A DNA stretch of 64,000 nucleotides, from NCBI GenBank assembly GCA_018296165.2, contig JACKQL020000067.1, positions 124,001-188,000 on the forward strand. The letters run 5' to 3'. The DNA comes from Termitomyces sp. T153. Taxonomy: Eukaryota; Basidiomycota; Agaricomycetes; Agaricales; Lyophyllaceae. Shown in pieces: positions 46,804 through 58,793 of the stretch. Each line of letters opens with the position of its first letter. The stretch's first letter is position 1. The translations under genes were made by a program, and so were the position numbers. The notes under the pieces are model-generated. The model was not told the origin of the DNA. It saw only the letters and a list, made by a program, of their open reading frames with translations, and made no database searches.

Positions 46804-47006
46804 TGAAGGGGGTTCGTGTCTACTTGTTCAGCGATTAGTTTGTCGGACGGCTTGAAATCGGGGATGTACCGACATCGGGTCAATGGACGGCATTGGGCGT
46901 GCAAGAGCAAGCGTGTGACGTCCCGTGTGACAAGACCCGCCTCGACTTTTCGATCATTAATTATTCATGAACCAATAACGTCGATTGATTTAATCATGTT
47001 AGAAGT
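46804..47006. other. upstream region of POLD2
   Basis: 203 bp before the LINE insertion. It should contain the POLD2 first exon and promoter. Confidence 0.4.
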
Positions 47007-47022
47007 AAAGACACAAACGTGA
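47007..47022 (+). repeat. LINE target-site duplication, left copy
   Basis: AAAGACACAAACGTGA occurs here and, exactly, at 47991-48006 after the poly-A tail of the insert. Confidence 0.88.
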
Positions 47023-47831
47023 CGCACGGATATGACCTCCAAAAGGCAAAATTAGCTCATGTCACGCAAGCACAGCTATACCGAGAAATAATAGAATTAA
47101 AGCCCACCCCGTATAGGAGGGGAACTATAATACACCTAGATATGACGAGGTGGGCGGTACACCATGAGACTAATGAGCTACCGACAGACAGTAGAATATG
47201 GGAATCCCTGAAAGACAAAGACCTGTCAAGAGAAACCCGAGCCTTCCTATGGAAAACTATGCACAATGGGTACAAAGTAGGCCGATATTGGGAGAATATC
47301 CCAAATTTTGAAAGAAGGGCACTATGTGGCCCCTGCGACAATGTACATGAGTCAATGGACCATATACTGACAGAATGTCTAGTTTCAGGTCAAGATGTAG
47401 TATGGGACCTGACACAAAAAATCCATGAAAAGAGAGGACTAATATTCGATAAGCCGTCACTGGGCAAACAGCTAGGGTGCGCCCTAATAGTGAGGGGAAC
47501 AGGCAGAGATAAACAAGGAGCAAACAGATTCTCCAGGATGATCGTCTCAGAAGCCTCACGTACCATATGGAAGATACGGTGCGAATGGCGGATCTCAAGA
47601 GAGACAGACTTCGAAAGACGGCTAAACGAAGTAGAAATAAAAAATACACTAAGGAGGGCGATTGCCCAACGGATGAGATTGGACTGCCTAGCTACCGATA
47701 AGTCCCGCTTTGGCAGGAAGACAAAGAGTGCGGAAAGGGTAAAAAACACGTGGAAGAATTTCATGCCCGAGAGAGTAGACCCAGCCAAAGCCTGGAGGAA
47801 GGCAACCGAGGTTTTAGTGGGTATTGGTTAA
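47023..47831 (+). pseudogene. C-terminal fragment of LINE ORF2 (RT-associated zinc motif)
   Basis: About 268 residues, including RETRAFLWKTMHNGYKVGRYW and a Cys/His cluster CGPCDNVHESMDHILTEC, which is the zf-RVT motif found after RNase H in fungal LINE ORF2 proteins. The catalytic reverse transcriptase and endonuclease are missing. The first apparent start codon (47019) lies in the target duplication, so the frame is only open by chance at its 5' end. Confidence 0.82.
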
Positions 47832-47990
47832 ACGAGTCCCACACTCAGTGCGTAAAGGCATTTCCTTCGGAGTGGCTCCAGACTTAACCGGCTATAAGAT
47901 ACTGCATAATTTCCTACAGACATATCCCGGGAGAATAGAGGTCGACTTTGTGGACTGTCAACTCTCCCACAGTGATTACCACTAAAAAAA
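47023..47990 (+). mobile_element. 5'-truncated non-LTR retrotransposon (LINE)
   Basis: A 968-bp insert is bounded by exact 16-bp duplications, and it ends in a run of ten A shared with the duplication. It carries the last 260 or so codons of a LINE ORF2, open to its stop. The 5' truncation, A-tail and variable-length duplication are typical of target-primed reverse transcription. Identical flanks, an intact frame and normal CpG content show that the insertion is recent. It lies in the gap upstream of POLD2. Confidence 0.92.
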
Positions 47991-48006
47991 AAAGACACAA
48001 ACGTGA
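47991..48006 (+). repeat. LINE target-site duplication, right copy
   Basis: Exact repeat of 47007-47022, placed right after the A-tail. Confidence 0.88.
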
Positions 48007-48501
48007 ATACTAGTATTATACGGCCATTTCGAACCCTTTGTGATGTACACAACCCAGTGCAAATTACCCCAAAAAACAACAGACAAACGATGAGATAAAG
48101 AAAATGTGGTATATGGTTGACAGATGCGGAGGGTATGCCAAACGATAGATGATAGGAAAGGAATGCGTAGGTTTGTGTGAAAATTGACGATGTTCATTCG
48201 TCATATATAAATCGTCACCGCCAGTTCCTCTGCGGCGTGTATTGAACACCCGAAGCCCCTCAAAATCGGAAATAGAAATCACCCCTCGCGTCGACATGGG
48301 CGTAGGGAGCAACCAATCAAGAGAGCCCGTCTGTAGCCTTTCATCCATGGTATCATCTTGAGCATTTGTTGTTGTAGATAGAGGACTGCAGACCGGATCT
48401 TTTGGATGCGCGCAACCACCGTGCATGCACCGGTAGGCATCGACGGACAGGGTTTCTGAAATCGTGAACGTGGATGTTTCACGTCCTGCAGGCAGCCTGC
48501 T
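48007..48501. other. intergenic region
   Basis: 495 bp between the LINE and the SMG6-like stop codon. No gene is seen. It probably holds the 3' UTR of the next gene. Confidence 0.5.
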
Positions 48502-51500
48502 TTATGTCGCGTTTGCAAGAATCACGGCGAGATCTTTTTCACTAGCAGCAGGCAACTGTCGTGAGCGAGCTTTTAAGCGCACTGCAATTAATGTCGACCA
48601 TAAGTACCGATCACGATGAGATATAAAAAGCAACGCACAATTTCTATCCAACGTTAGCAAAACAACCTTAACAGCACCAGAAGACGAAGCACTATCAGCC
48701 ATGTTCGCTTTCAAAATGGCCGACCGATCGACCCAATGCTCTTCTTGCCATATCGCAGCTCTGAGGATCAAATCATCCGTATTGCGCTCCCAGTTACTGC
48801 CGCCCCCAAAGTCAACTTGCTCGGTGCGGATACTGAGCGTAGAGAGGTAATTTCCCTTCGATGTCTGCACCTTGAGCGATATGGAATGCGAACGGATGTG
48901 AGTCGAGATATACGTCATAGCATTTTGCGCCGCCTCACTAAGCTGTGGAGAGGTGTTTGAAGAGAGACCATCAAGTTCCATGATGACAGGGAGGGGCACG
49001 ATCACCGTCCAACGCAGGCTTTCCACAACAGAGGCGAACATGGGAAGAGAAGAAAGGAGAATATTGGTATCAACAACGAGCACCGAGTAACCGGCCACAA
49101 TGTGAAGCTGAGGACGAGTGTCCACAGGTACTCGTGGGGACAACCTTGCACGGCGGCGCGGTGGTGATGAAGCGCCGACACCATGCTGAGCGGATTGAAG
49201 TAGGCTTTGTAGATATCTTCGGCGCACCTATCATAATTGTCAATTAAATCAATCATCCAAAGCATATATAGACTAACCTTCAATTCCTTAACCTCAGGGG
49301 TATCGTTCTCGTCGTCGTCGTCGTCCTCGGACAGGACATCTCCAGCAGATTCATCGTCGATATCCATGAGATCATCGTTCGAACGAGTTCCCAGCCTCCT
49401 CTTTTCCTCTTCCTCTTGCTCGATGCGATCCTGTTCACGCCACTGATGCACCTTCTCCGCAAGTCGTCCTTCAACCCTCCACTCCCTCGTCCCATCAACC
49501 CACGTAAACCCATCCACCAATCCCGCAATGCCCACCGCACTCCTCACAATCCTCGTCCATCGCTTATTGACTACATCTCCCCCCTTGTGTCTTTCGTCGT
49601 CATCATTGCCATCATCATCTTCAATACGTCCATCCGTCATTTCCCGTGCCCACTCCTGCTCCTCAAGGACCTCGATCTCCGCTCTCCTATCTTCTCCGCT
49701 TTTCCAATACCCCCTCTCAAATACGCTCCTACCAACCCACTCCATTCCTCTCACACACCAATCCTCTGGCAACGGTGGCGCCATCCCGCTCGTCAACATC
49801 ACCCATCTTGCACCAGACTCCCTTTCTCCATTGAACAACCCCTGTTTGGTCATGATAGTTCTCGGAATTCTAGCAAAGAATCCTGCGAGCTCCTCCCACG
49901 GCACAGCGCGCTCGAGCATACTCGACGCTTGCGGATTCTTGAGCACTGTCGCCAGGAACGTTAGCATGACAGAAAGGTAGGGGTTGACAACCGGGCGCGC
50001 AAAACCGTGAGATTTCGTACGGATTGGGTGCTGAAGGACATAGGTCAACATTGAAAATGCCAGTAGTAAAGCATTCTTAAATGATGGCGGATATTCACGA
50101 GCGGGCCCTTCAATATCTGACGTGGGAGGCGAGAGCTGATCAGAGGCAGCGCCTCGATTGCCCGAGATACGCGGGGAGCTATCAACATCCATCTTCTCGT
50201 CCTCGAGAGCAGTGGGCTTTGTGCTAACAACCGTCGCAGTGGCAGTGGAGACACTTTCCTTGCCGCCAATGCGACCGAGAACGCTCCCAGGGCGGCCATA
50301 CTCGAAAATTCCACCAATATTGATGATGGCCATCATGATCCATTCGCGCTCCTCGAGGTCTTCCATGGACAGACGCTCTATGAATCGGGCAAGCGTGGGA
50401 GTAAAATCGTCAAGTTGGACATGAGTGAAAAGCATCCCATGCAGAAGAACGAAAAGATCGCGAGCATGTGTGTCGGGATGTGCTCTACGCGTCTGGTTCG
50501 CGACGCTCCAGATAGGCAGGACAGATTCACGAGAGGTAGGGAAGGAATGTAACGTTGTCATGCTATAAACGATGTCAAACGATTGTCGCGAGATGGGGCA
50601 CATCCAACGAACCTCTTGACAAAATGATATACCCCCTTGAGTTCTTCTTTTTCAAAATCGCGACATAAAAGTCCTAAATGATGGTGCAATTTACCCGTCC
50701 CAGGCTGCTGCGCCAAGCCAGCTCCATACCAATCCCTAGCGATATTGCGCCACCGCTCCGCCTCCGGCTCCACCATCAGTTGTCTAGCAGCGGCGATACC
50801 CACAGACGGAGAAGGGCTATCATCGATCCGGGCAGCAGGTCTACCGCTTGTCGATCCTTTTGATATTTTGAGGGGCTTCAACCCATCGTCTGGAGCAGTG
50901 TCAGACGCGACAGCGTCATGCACCTCTTTCATCGTCAGTTTTCGACCCGGGGTCATGGTGGCCTCGCGGCCACTAACCATTGCAGCAACGGCCATACGAT
51001 AACGGGCAAGGTCACCGAGAGCTTCAATCCAACCGCTCTTAAATTCAGAGAGCGTTGGCTCCTCCAAAAGTCCCGTGTAAAAAGTATAGGCGTAATAGAA
51101 GAAATCCTGCAGATGCTCGAGAGCAAGAGTGGAAGTGAGGGAGTCACGTCGAAGAGACTCGAGAAGCTTGAAGAATGCGTAAGTCCATAATCGCACGATG
51201 ATATTGTATCTGGTGGGGATGTTTCGCAAAGATGCAGGCACCGTGGGCGCGAGAGAGAGCTCGAGGAGTGAGTGGATGTACTCGGCCAGCCTACCCGGTA
51301 GATAAGATTGGGATCAAGATCAAATATGAAAAAGCACTTACTGTTTGTGGTTCGCGATCTGCACTTTCCATTTTTCGCGCTCGAGGTCTTCGCTGGATGT
51401 TAGGGTACTGGTCTCGGGCTGTTTGCCTTTGAGGGTCACCCTGGGGCCATTGCGAGGATCTTCTGTGTCCTGATCGATTGAATCTTCCGATTGAATTTTT

Positions 51501-52256
51501 GTTTCGAGGTTGGTGATGGCACGATAGATCTTTTTGAGTTGTACAGCGTATCTATTGGTACCGTCTTCGGTTCGAGTGCCGCTGCCGTTGGCACCCGGAC
51601 GATCAAAGAGATCAGAAGAGGCAGAGGATCCGTCGGTGGTCGAAGAGAGTGTGAATGTGGAAGAAGAGACAGAGTTGGCATAGGAGGAGGTAGACGAAGC
51701 AGAGACATAGTCACCAGAAGACTTGGAAACGGGTCGATCACGAGCAGGACGGGCTAGAACAGAGAATCGAACAGGGTCATCTTTCCTAGGATCAAAGAGC
51801 TGACGAGGGAGGGTATCGCGGTTGTGGTCGCGGTCTCGATGGGAGCGGGAGCTGCTGTCCAAAATTGAGTCTGGTTCTGCAGTATGGCGCATAGGTATGG
51901 GGTCAGTAGAGGGGTTGAAGAGCTTTGCAGAGGAGCGAGAATGCGGCACAGGTGAGGAGGATATTTTGAGACGGCGAGAAAAGTCATCATGGTCGGCCTC
52001 GACAGGACGTCGGGGACGGGGGGAACGAGAGGGAGGCTGCGCCACCGCTGCTGGAGAAGGAGAAGTAATCGGTTGTGCAGAACGGTCGCGGGCTCTGAGC
52101 GCGCTGGTGAAGGACGTAAGTGTACATGAGAAATTGATAGCGGTAGAGCTGGACTTGCCCTGCATTTCTGCGCTGGAGAGCAGTGAGCTTCTCGTAGAGG
52201 TCAGTGGGCTGGACGTCGCGGTTGTCTCTGTTCTTGGGCCGAGAACGTTCTGCCAT
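48502..52256 (-). CDS. Est1/SMG6-like protein with C-terminal PIN domain
   Basis: Five exons (52256-52159, 52103-51342, 51290-50613, 50562-49278, 49227-48502) give 1182 residues. The N-terminal 280 residues are Ser/Arg/Pro-rich and low-complexity. Then comes an Est1-type 14-3-3-like and helical region (RYNIIVRLWTYAFFKLLESL, YTFYTGLLEEPTLSEFKSGW, HHHLGLLCRDFEKEELKGVYH, LHGMLFTHVQLDDF). A long acidic linker follows. The last exon is a PIN nuclease domain (SVLVVDTNILLSSLP, LPVIMELDGL, NTDDLILRAAI, VVLLTLDRN) with the expected acidic residues. SMG6 cleaves RNA in nonsense-mediated decay. The first intron starts GC (GCAAGT). It is divergent from SDS across 263 bp. Confidence 0.85.
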
Positions 52257-52519
52257 GTCGGTGGGAGCAAGACGACCAGCGAACGCTGATTTTGCACCAG
52301 CCTCCGCAGCCAGAGCCTTTCCGCAGCATCACCACCACGTGACCACAGTTCTTCCGGTCCGGCAGCCGTCCGCAGCGTGGCGCGGCTGCCGCACGTCAAT
52401 CCGATCACGGTTGGTCCTTTACTGTCATCCTGCAGGCCTCTTCAAATCGTATCGAATCGTTGCGTCATGTTGAATTGGCCGGTTCATTTCCCCTAATCCA
52501 ATGACAAAATTAGTTCCAA
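52257..52519. promoter_or_regulatory. divergent promoter, SMG6-like / serine dehydratase
   Basis: 263 bp between opposite start codons. GC-rich on the left and AT-richer on the right, without a clear TATA box. Confidence 0.45.
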
Positions 52520-53870
52520 ATGGCCAACCCACCACTCTGGACAGAAACTCCTCTGCTCTTTTCCAGCAAAATTTCTGAAACTCTTGGAGTATCCGCCTAT
52601 CTCAAGCTCGAGGTCATCCCACCTCTAATCACACAGCGACGTTAACCAACTAACCACACTAGAACCTCCACCCATCACACTCATTCAAATATCGCGGCCT
52701 TTCCCTCTTCGCTCAGCGTGCATTAGAAACACACGGGCACGCAGTCCACCTGATCGTCGCATCCGGCGGAAACGCAGGCCTCGCAGTCGCATGCGCAGCA
52801 AATGCATTAAATGTCAAATCCAGCGTATACCTACCATCAGGCGCTGCGCAAAGCACGTTGGATATCCTGCGTCGGCAAGGCGCAGAGGTAATTGTCACCG
52901 GCCGCTTCTATGCAGAGGCATTGCAAGCAGCGCAGGCTCACGTAAACCGTGAACACCACGCGTGAGTCAAATTGACGTCTATCTCGTTCGGGACCTGACA
53001 GACAAACTATGACTGCACAGCGTGCTGGCTCCAGCCTACGATCACGAAGTCCTATGGGAGGGCCATGGTTCAATGGTGTCCGAAATCTCATCTCAGCTCT
53101 CCTCTAAACCCGACGCAATATTCTGCAGCGTCGGCGGTGGAGGACTACTCGGCGGACTCATCCACGGATGCAGACAAATTGGATGGGACGACGGTACGCG
53201 TTTAATTTCCTACCCTTCCCGAACCCTGAACCCATATGCGCATCGATCAGTCCCGCTCATTACGCTCGAAACCATCGGCTCCGACTGTTTCTTTCACTCC
53301 ATATCCTTAAACTCCGGGAGATTCAACAGCGTCAAGAAACTGCTGCCTCCTGATGTGAACGTGGTTGAAGATCTGGAGCATGGCGTGACACTAGCACACT
53401 TTAACAAGTTCTCCTCGAGAGCCTCTGGCTCGCTCGGCGCCTCACAGCCCTCCCCAAGAGTAGTCAAGATGGCATTGTCCAGATCGGGCAACGTCGTGTG
53501 CGCTAGCGTACCGGACGAACTGAGCATGCAAGCTCTCGGATTGTTCACAGGTACGTGACTAGGAAGGGCATCTGCCGGGTAATATAAATAACTTAGTAAT
53601 ACCTGCCGGAAAGACGACCATAAGCTACTAGTCGAGCTCGCGTGCTCCACAACCCTAACTCCCGCCTACAAACCCGCGTTTTTCGACAGATTAATGCCAG
53701 TCAAGGCCTCCGGCGAAAAGCGGACGGTGGTGTTTATCGTATGTGGGGGTTTCAAGATATCACTGGACGACGCGGTAGAGTACAGACGTCTTGCAGACGA
53801 GGACAAGGCCCGAGGGGGAACTTGGAGTGTCTTGATCAATGACGGAAGCACGTTCGGTGTAGACAAGTAA
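52520..53870 (+). CDS. L-serine/L-threonine dehydratase (PLP)
   Basis: Five exons (52520-52612, 52663-52961, 53021-53193, 53251-53550, 53614-53870) give 373 residues. The PLP lysine is in HSFKYRG. Other fold type II motifs are ASGGNAGLAVA (substrate loop), LPSGAAQSTLDILRRQGAE, FCSVGGGGLLGG (phosphate-binding glycine loop) and ITLETIGSD. The enzyme deaminates serine (and threonine) to pyruvate or 2-oxobutyrate. The length is near that of yeast Cha1/Sdl1. Most of the C-terminal regulatory part is short, so no ACT domain is present. Confidence 0.93.
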
Positions 53871-53995
53871 GACATGAGAATGCCACGTAGGTAATACACG
53901 GTAGAGAGATATTCTCATACATCTATAGACATGATTTGACTGGTAAGGCAAGATAGTTTGAGGTAACGTACCATTAATTCACTAGGACGAGTTTT

Positions 53996-54357
53996 TCAAT
54001 TTCGTTTTCCAGCCTCTTCCGCATCACGCGCTGCCTTCTTAGCCAGTCTCTCAGCCCGTATTCTGTTTAATTCATCTCTTATTGCGCTCTGGTCTTTAGG
54101 AAGTTTCTGGAGAAAGCGTTAGGGCATACTTTTGCACGTGAAAATACGTACCTGTACGGTTCTGTCAGCAGGTGGAAAGAGCTTGTCGCGGTACTGCGAA
54201 TGATTAGCCCGTTAATCAAACGGACACCAGGCGTCATGGGACTTACAGGAACGACATGTTGTCTGTACCAGTCGGGGTCACCAAAGTGCACCAGGGCAGC
54301 GATAGGAACGAATAGGTATAGTGAGAACTTGAAGACTTCCAGATTTGCGCCGCCCAT
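53996..54357 (-). CDS. PET100: Pet100-like cytochrome c oxidase assembly protein
   Basis: Three exons (54357-54247, 54193-54152, 54106-53996) give 87 residues. The N-terminus is MGGANLEVFKFSLYLFVPIA, a short hydrophobic segment (residues about 9-26) after few charges, then HFGDPDWY and YRDKLFPPADRTVQ, followed by a basic/acidic helix (RDELNRIRAERLAKKAARDA). This is the layout of Pet100, an inner-membrane chaperone for complex IV assembly. Confidence 0.88.
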
Positions 54358-54577
54358 GGTGAGACAGACGATGGCAAGAGAAAAGGTGAATTTGACATTT
54401 CACACTACATGTTTGGCAACGACCGAAATTATAAATAGCTCGTAGCATGACTGCTGTGACGGCTAGGCCCCCCCTGCGCAGATGTTGTAGGCTCTATCGG
54501 CATGTGTCCAGAGAAAGGCTTTTGTTACAAAATAGAATGAAATCCGGAATGCAAGTACAAAACAGAGATTCGAGTTA

Positions 54578-55300
54578 TTATAGTTCGACCTCCCGAACTC
54601 CATCTTTGTCAACGACTTTGACTTTATACTTCCCCGGAGAGACAACTAATCGTTTCGCGACCTCATTTATGCAGCGCTTGAGCGTAGCAAGTCCCTCCTC
54701 TAGTGTCGCTTCAGGATCATGATACCTACAAGAGCAACCAATAAGCAATGATGATATCGAGATACCACCAAAAGCGCTAAAGTTAAGAACAAAACGATAG
54801 ACATACCTATCGAGTAAACTCAAAGCAAAGTAGCTTCCATATCCATGTGCAGCAAATGGCACCTCTGTTAATGTACCGAGGTAATCCGCCCAGTAGAGAT
54901 GCGGGGTGTAGGTCGCAGTGTCATAACCACCCAGAAGAAGATTAACAGAGTAGGGTTTGCGGGAACGAAGTGATTCAGCGAGCGATCTTCGGATCCATGA
55001 TGCAGCAGCAGACGGGCGGAGAGGGTAGAGATTGCGGATTTGGTATAGACGGATGTTGCGCTCGACGTATTCTGCGAATTGGACAGTATCACCTAGTATT
55101 AAGATAACATAAGTGTATTTGGTGGAAATAGGCAGCATGGAGGACGTACCTGGCTCGCCAGAGTAGGCCATGAGCAGATGAGGGCTGAGAGTCTTGATTT
55201 TGTCCTCGTCGACCTTCATCTTGACGATGGACCGCGCAGCGGTAGTATCAGCGGCGACGATAACATATCCCTTTCCTGTAATCGCAAAAGAAGTTTCCAT
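54578..55300 (-). CDS. PRE1: 20S proteasome beta-4 subunit (Pre1/PSMB2)
   Basis: Three exons (55300-55150, 55092-54807, 54725-54578) give 194 residues. The start METSFAITGKGYVIVAADTT is that of beta-4, which has no N-terminal catalytic Thr. It goes on DEDKIKTLSPHLLMAYSGE, VERNIRLYQIRN, VNLLLGGYD and LYWADYLGTL. The length matches Pre1 (198). The open frame extends 53 codons upstream, but METSF is the normal start. It is a structural subunit of the proteasome core. Confidence 0.95.
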   Translation of the reverse strand: METSFAITGKGYVIVAADTTAARSIVKMKVDEDKIKTLSPHLLMAYSGEPGTSSMLPISTKYTYVILILGDTVQFAEYVERNIRLYQIRNLYPLRPSAAASWIRRSLAESLRSRKPYSVNLLLGGYDTATYTPHLYWADYLGTLTEVPFAAHGYGSYFALSLLDRYVYRFVLNFSAFGGISISSLLIGCSCRYHDPEATLEEGLATLKRCINEVAKRLVVSPGKYKVKVVDKDGVREVEL

Positions 55301-55591
55301 TATGAAATTGGAAAGAGTGCGATATCGACGAGGTTGACGAAGAATTGGAGTTGCAATTACGCGTCGAGGACGAAGGGACGCGTGTGTTCGGACATTTCCG
55401 ACGCTGACCCTATTTTGGGGTTCCCAGATTGGTTGGCACATCCGTGTCCACACATCCATGTTGCATGATACCCGTTTCCGTTTGCGTCCTCCTTTGCGTT
55501 CGAGGTCATGGCAGATACGAGCCTCAAGAATAGACGCAAGTCTGACTATGTCTATTTTTTACAATATCGAACAAGATGGTGAGGCCTTATC

Positions 55592-56076
55592 ATGAACCTT
55601 CTGAAACGCCCACCCAACAAACCGCTCAGGAGCGACAACGATCAGTACTCTCATATCAACAACTCCATCTACTATCATCTATTTGATTCCATCATCAACA
55701 CGTATTTAATTGAACACTGCGGGTTGCAACCCAACAAATCCCCATCTATAGGGTTGGTCGTTTCATCTTACTGTCAGGTGCGATTCGTTCGGTCGTCGCG
55801 TAATTTTTACCGAAAGGAATTCAGTTCTTCGCGCCTTTGTCGTTCCCACAAGTTCTAGACTTGGGACTTTGCGTCAGCAGGCTGGGGACGAGTTCGGTAA
55901 CTTACGAAGTTGGTGTCTTTGAAGAAGGCAAGGATGTGCCTGTTGCTGTTGGTGGATATACACATGTTTTTGTGAATAGTGTGACGCGAAAGAGTGCACC
56001 TATGAACGGAGACACGAAGATTGGTTTACAGAAGCTTTCTGCACAAAGTCCATGTGGGTCAAATGCCAAATTATAA
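55592..56076 (+). CDS. hotdog-fold acyl-CoA thioesterase-like protein
   Basis: Two exons (55592-55777 and 55825-56076) give 145 residues. The motif RSDNDQYSHINNSIYYHLFD holds the catalytic Asp region and the helix of 4HBT-type thioesterases, and VTYEVGVFEEGKDVPVAVGGYTHVFVN is the following beta sheet. A short upstream exon could extend the protein (an ATG lies near 55,575 in another frame). The substrate is unknown; mitochondrial or peroxisomal place cannot be told. It is divergent from the proteasome gene. Confidence 0.8.
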
Positions 56077-56284
56077 CATACATAATTGTTTTTTGGTAAA
56101 ACGTGCCGGGTGTATGATTATAATTCCATATAAAGGTAGTACCATATGCAAGGCATGATTAATGCATGATTGTCTCCACGCAAGGTGTCTCGGCTAGTCA
56201 CCGGTCCCGCAGCGGATCACAAAACATGGGGTGCCGAATGCAAGCGGATGGTTGATATCATGACATCACTCCCTCCAGCGCGCA

Positions 56285-56290
56285 TATAAG
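56285..56290 (+). promoter_or_regulatory. TATA-like box of glutamate decarboxylase gene
   Basis: TATAAG lies 43 bp before the ATG at 56328 and is followed by a CT-rich leader. Confidence 0.55.
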
Positions 56291-56327
56291 GGCACAGTTC
56301 ACCGCTATCCCTCTATTCCCGATCATC

Positions 56328-58793
56328 ATGGCCCTCTCCAAGGTATGCAGTGCACACTCTTTTTACTTCACGGCGTTTAATTCACTTCTCAGCATGTCAA
56401 TCCCGAACACCTTATCAGAACATCCCATGTCAGCGCTCTATTGGTAGTTCACCTTCACAATGACTCAACTTTTTTCTAGGACAAGAAACCCCATTACCAT
56501 GGTCTCTCCCAGGTCAATATGAATGAAGTCCAGCACACCTATGGCTCTCGGTACGGTACCAACCCTGTTCCTAAGTACAAGATCGCCTCGAAGGTGCATA
56601 CGTTCGCGTTAATCCCTGCTTCATCTTTTTTGATGTAACATAGGGCATCAGTGCAGCCTCGGCATATCAGATCATCCACGACGAGCTCAGTTTAGGTCGG
56701 CAAGCTTCTCGATTTGTGCATTTCTCTCCTTTTTCTGAGCAGTTTCATCTAGATGGCTCCCCGGTTCTCAACCTGGCGTCCTTCGTGCACACTTGGATGC
56801 CTCCTGAAGCCGATAAACTTTTTAATGAGAATGTCTCCAAGAACTTGATTGGTTAGTTCTATATTGTTTCCGTCATCAACGGCTGTTGTCCTGACACTTC
56901 CTGACATCAGATACTGATGAGTATCCCGCAACTCGTGAGTTTTTGTTCGAAGTCCTGTTCTCATATGTCTGATAATATTTGTAGAGGCGTTGCATACGCG
57001 TTGTGGGTTCATCAAAGTCTATTCGTTGCTCATGCATTGAAGTATTTATAGGCATATCTATCCTTGCCGATTTGTGGCACGCTCCTTCGGCGAAGAATGC
57101 GATTGGAACGGCGACAACGGGATCATCTGAAGCCATTCAGCTCGGTGGTCTTGCTATGAAGAAGATATGGCAGGCCAAGCGTAAGGCTGCCGGAAAGAGC
57201 ATACATGAACCTGGGTGAGTTGCTCCCGAACATTTCGACACAGCCCAGCTGATGAAATTCGCTTTAGCCCCAATATTGTTATGGGTGCTAATGCTCAGGT
57301 CGCGCTTGAGAAATTTGCTCGCTATTTTGAGGTCGAGTGCAGACTGGTGCCTGTATCCGTTGAAAGTCATTACAGGCTCGACCCGAGCAAGGTCATGGAA
57401 TATGTTGATGAAAACACGATTGGTGTTTATGTCATCCTTGGAAGTAAGCCTTTGATCAAATTCTTCATCGTTTCTTCAGAATTGGCTCATGGTATTGGTC
57501 TTCTATCAGGTACCTATACCGGCCACTATGAACCTGTGAAGGAGATTTCTGATCTCCTTGACGAATATGAGGCTAAGACAGGAAATTATGTCCCCATCCA
57601 TGGTCAGCCCATTGGTCTCGCTATCTTGGTGTATTGCTGACATCTTTCTTAAGTTGATGCTGCATCCGGCGGATTTGTTGCTCCCTTCGCGACAGTAAGA
57701 CAACTAGGCATGTAATGTGATGACTGTCTAATTGACATCCCCATAGCCCAAGCTCCTATGGGATTTCAAGCTACCCCGAGTTGTCTCGATCAACACGTCG
57801 TATGTTTATTTCTTACTCTCCAAATATTCATACTTTTAAATTCGAATCCAAGGGGCCACAAGTTCGGTTTGGCATACGTCGGCGTCGGTTGGGTCATCTG
57901 GAGAGACAAGGCTCATCTCCCGAAGGAGCTCATTTTTGAGCTTCACTACCTCGGTTCTGTTGAGTACTCCTTCTCGCTCAATTTTTCTCGCCCAGCAGCT
58001 CCGATCATCGTTCAATATTTCAATCTCATCCACCTTGGCTTCGAAGGTTATCGCGCAGTCGCTCTGGATGACCTGAGGAATGCTCGCCTTCTGAGTCGCG
58101 CTTTAGAAGCTAGCAAGTACTATACCGTCTTGAGCGATATCCACCGCAAAGTTGCGGGACCTTCAGAATCGAGAACCACGAACGAAGACGATATCGAAGT
58201 GAGATTCCTTTTATCCAGCTTCTACGTCATTTCATTGTTCATCTGTACTTCAAGCTCTATCACCCTGGACTTCCCGTAGTATCCTTCCGTTTCTCTGACG
58301 AGTTCAAGGAGAAGTACCCCGATGTTCAGCAGCGATGGATTCAAACGCTTCTGAGAGCCAAAGGATGGTGAGTGAATTGGCTCCAATTTCGGCATTCAAT
58401 CAATTTACGCAAAGCAAGGATTGTGCCCAACTACGAACTGCCTCCTAATCTCGAACAAGTCGAGATCCTTCGCGTGGTTGTAAGAGAAAATATGACTGAA
58501 GTTGTGAGTCATTAACCCTCAATTTGTTCAACCTCACTAAAAAGCATTGTAGCTGGTTGATCAATTAGTCGCCGATCTGGTAAGCCAGCCTCAAAAAGTA
58601 GTGAGCATCACTTACAAAGAGGTATAGATGGAAGTAACGGAGTCGCTTGTGCATGCCGGAGCCCCTTCGCAGCACTCGTCCAACGTGCTTGACAAAGTTG
58701 GACAGAAACGCAGCAAGGTTGAACAGCATGCTGGGAGCTTGGAAAATGGCTCGGGCAATGTGTCCTCTGGTACATATGCCAGGACGTGCTAAA
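56328..58793 (+). CDS. GAD1: glutamate decarboxylase (PLP)
   Basis: About 16 exons, from 56328-56342 through 56480-56593, 56644-56695, 56753-56851, 56911-56934, 56985-56999, 57052-57214, 57268-57443, 57510-57602, 57654-57694, 57747-57799 and 57853 onward, to the stop at 58793. Motifs are [50 protein letters not shown] and the PLP lysine in [13 protein letters not shown]. The enzyme converts glutamate to GABA. The C-terminal tail after ENMTEV is divergent, polar and fungal-specific. Exons 5 and 6 are only 24 and 15 nt. Confidence 0.92.

Noticed and set aside
47019..47831. LINE frame as a host gene of 270 residues
   Set aside because: Its start codon lies in the target duplication, and the frame ends just before the A-tailed 3' end. 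It is a transposon fragment.
49416..49980. Two plus-strand frames of 150-182 codons
   Set aside because: Antisense to the SMG6-like acidic linker. Pro/Ser/His-rich as expected from its complement.
51822..52289. 155-codon plus-strand frame
   Set aside because: Antisense to the low-complexity N-terminal region of the SMG6-like gene.
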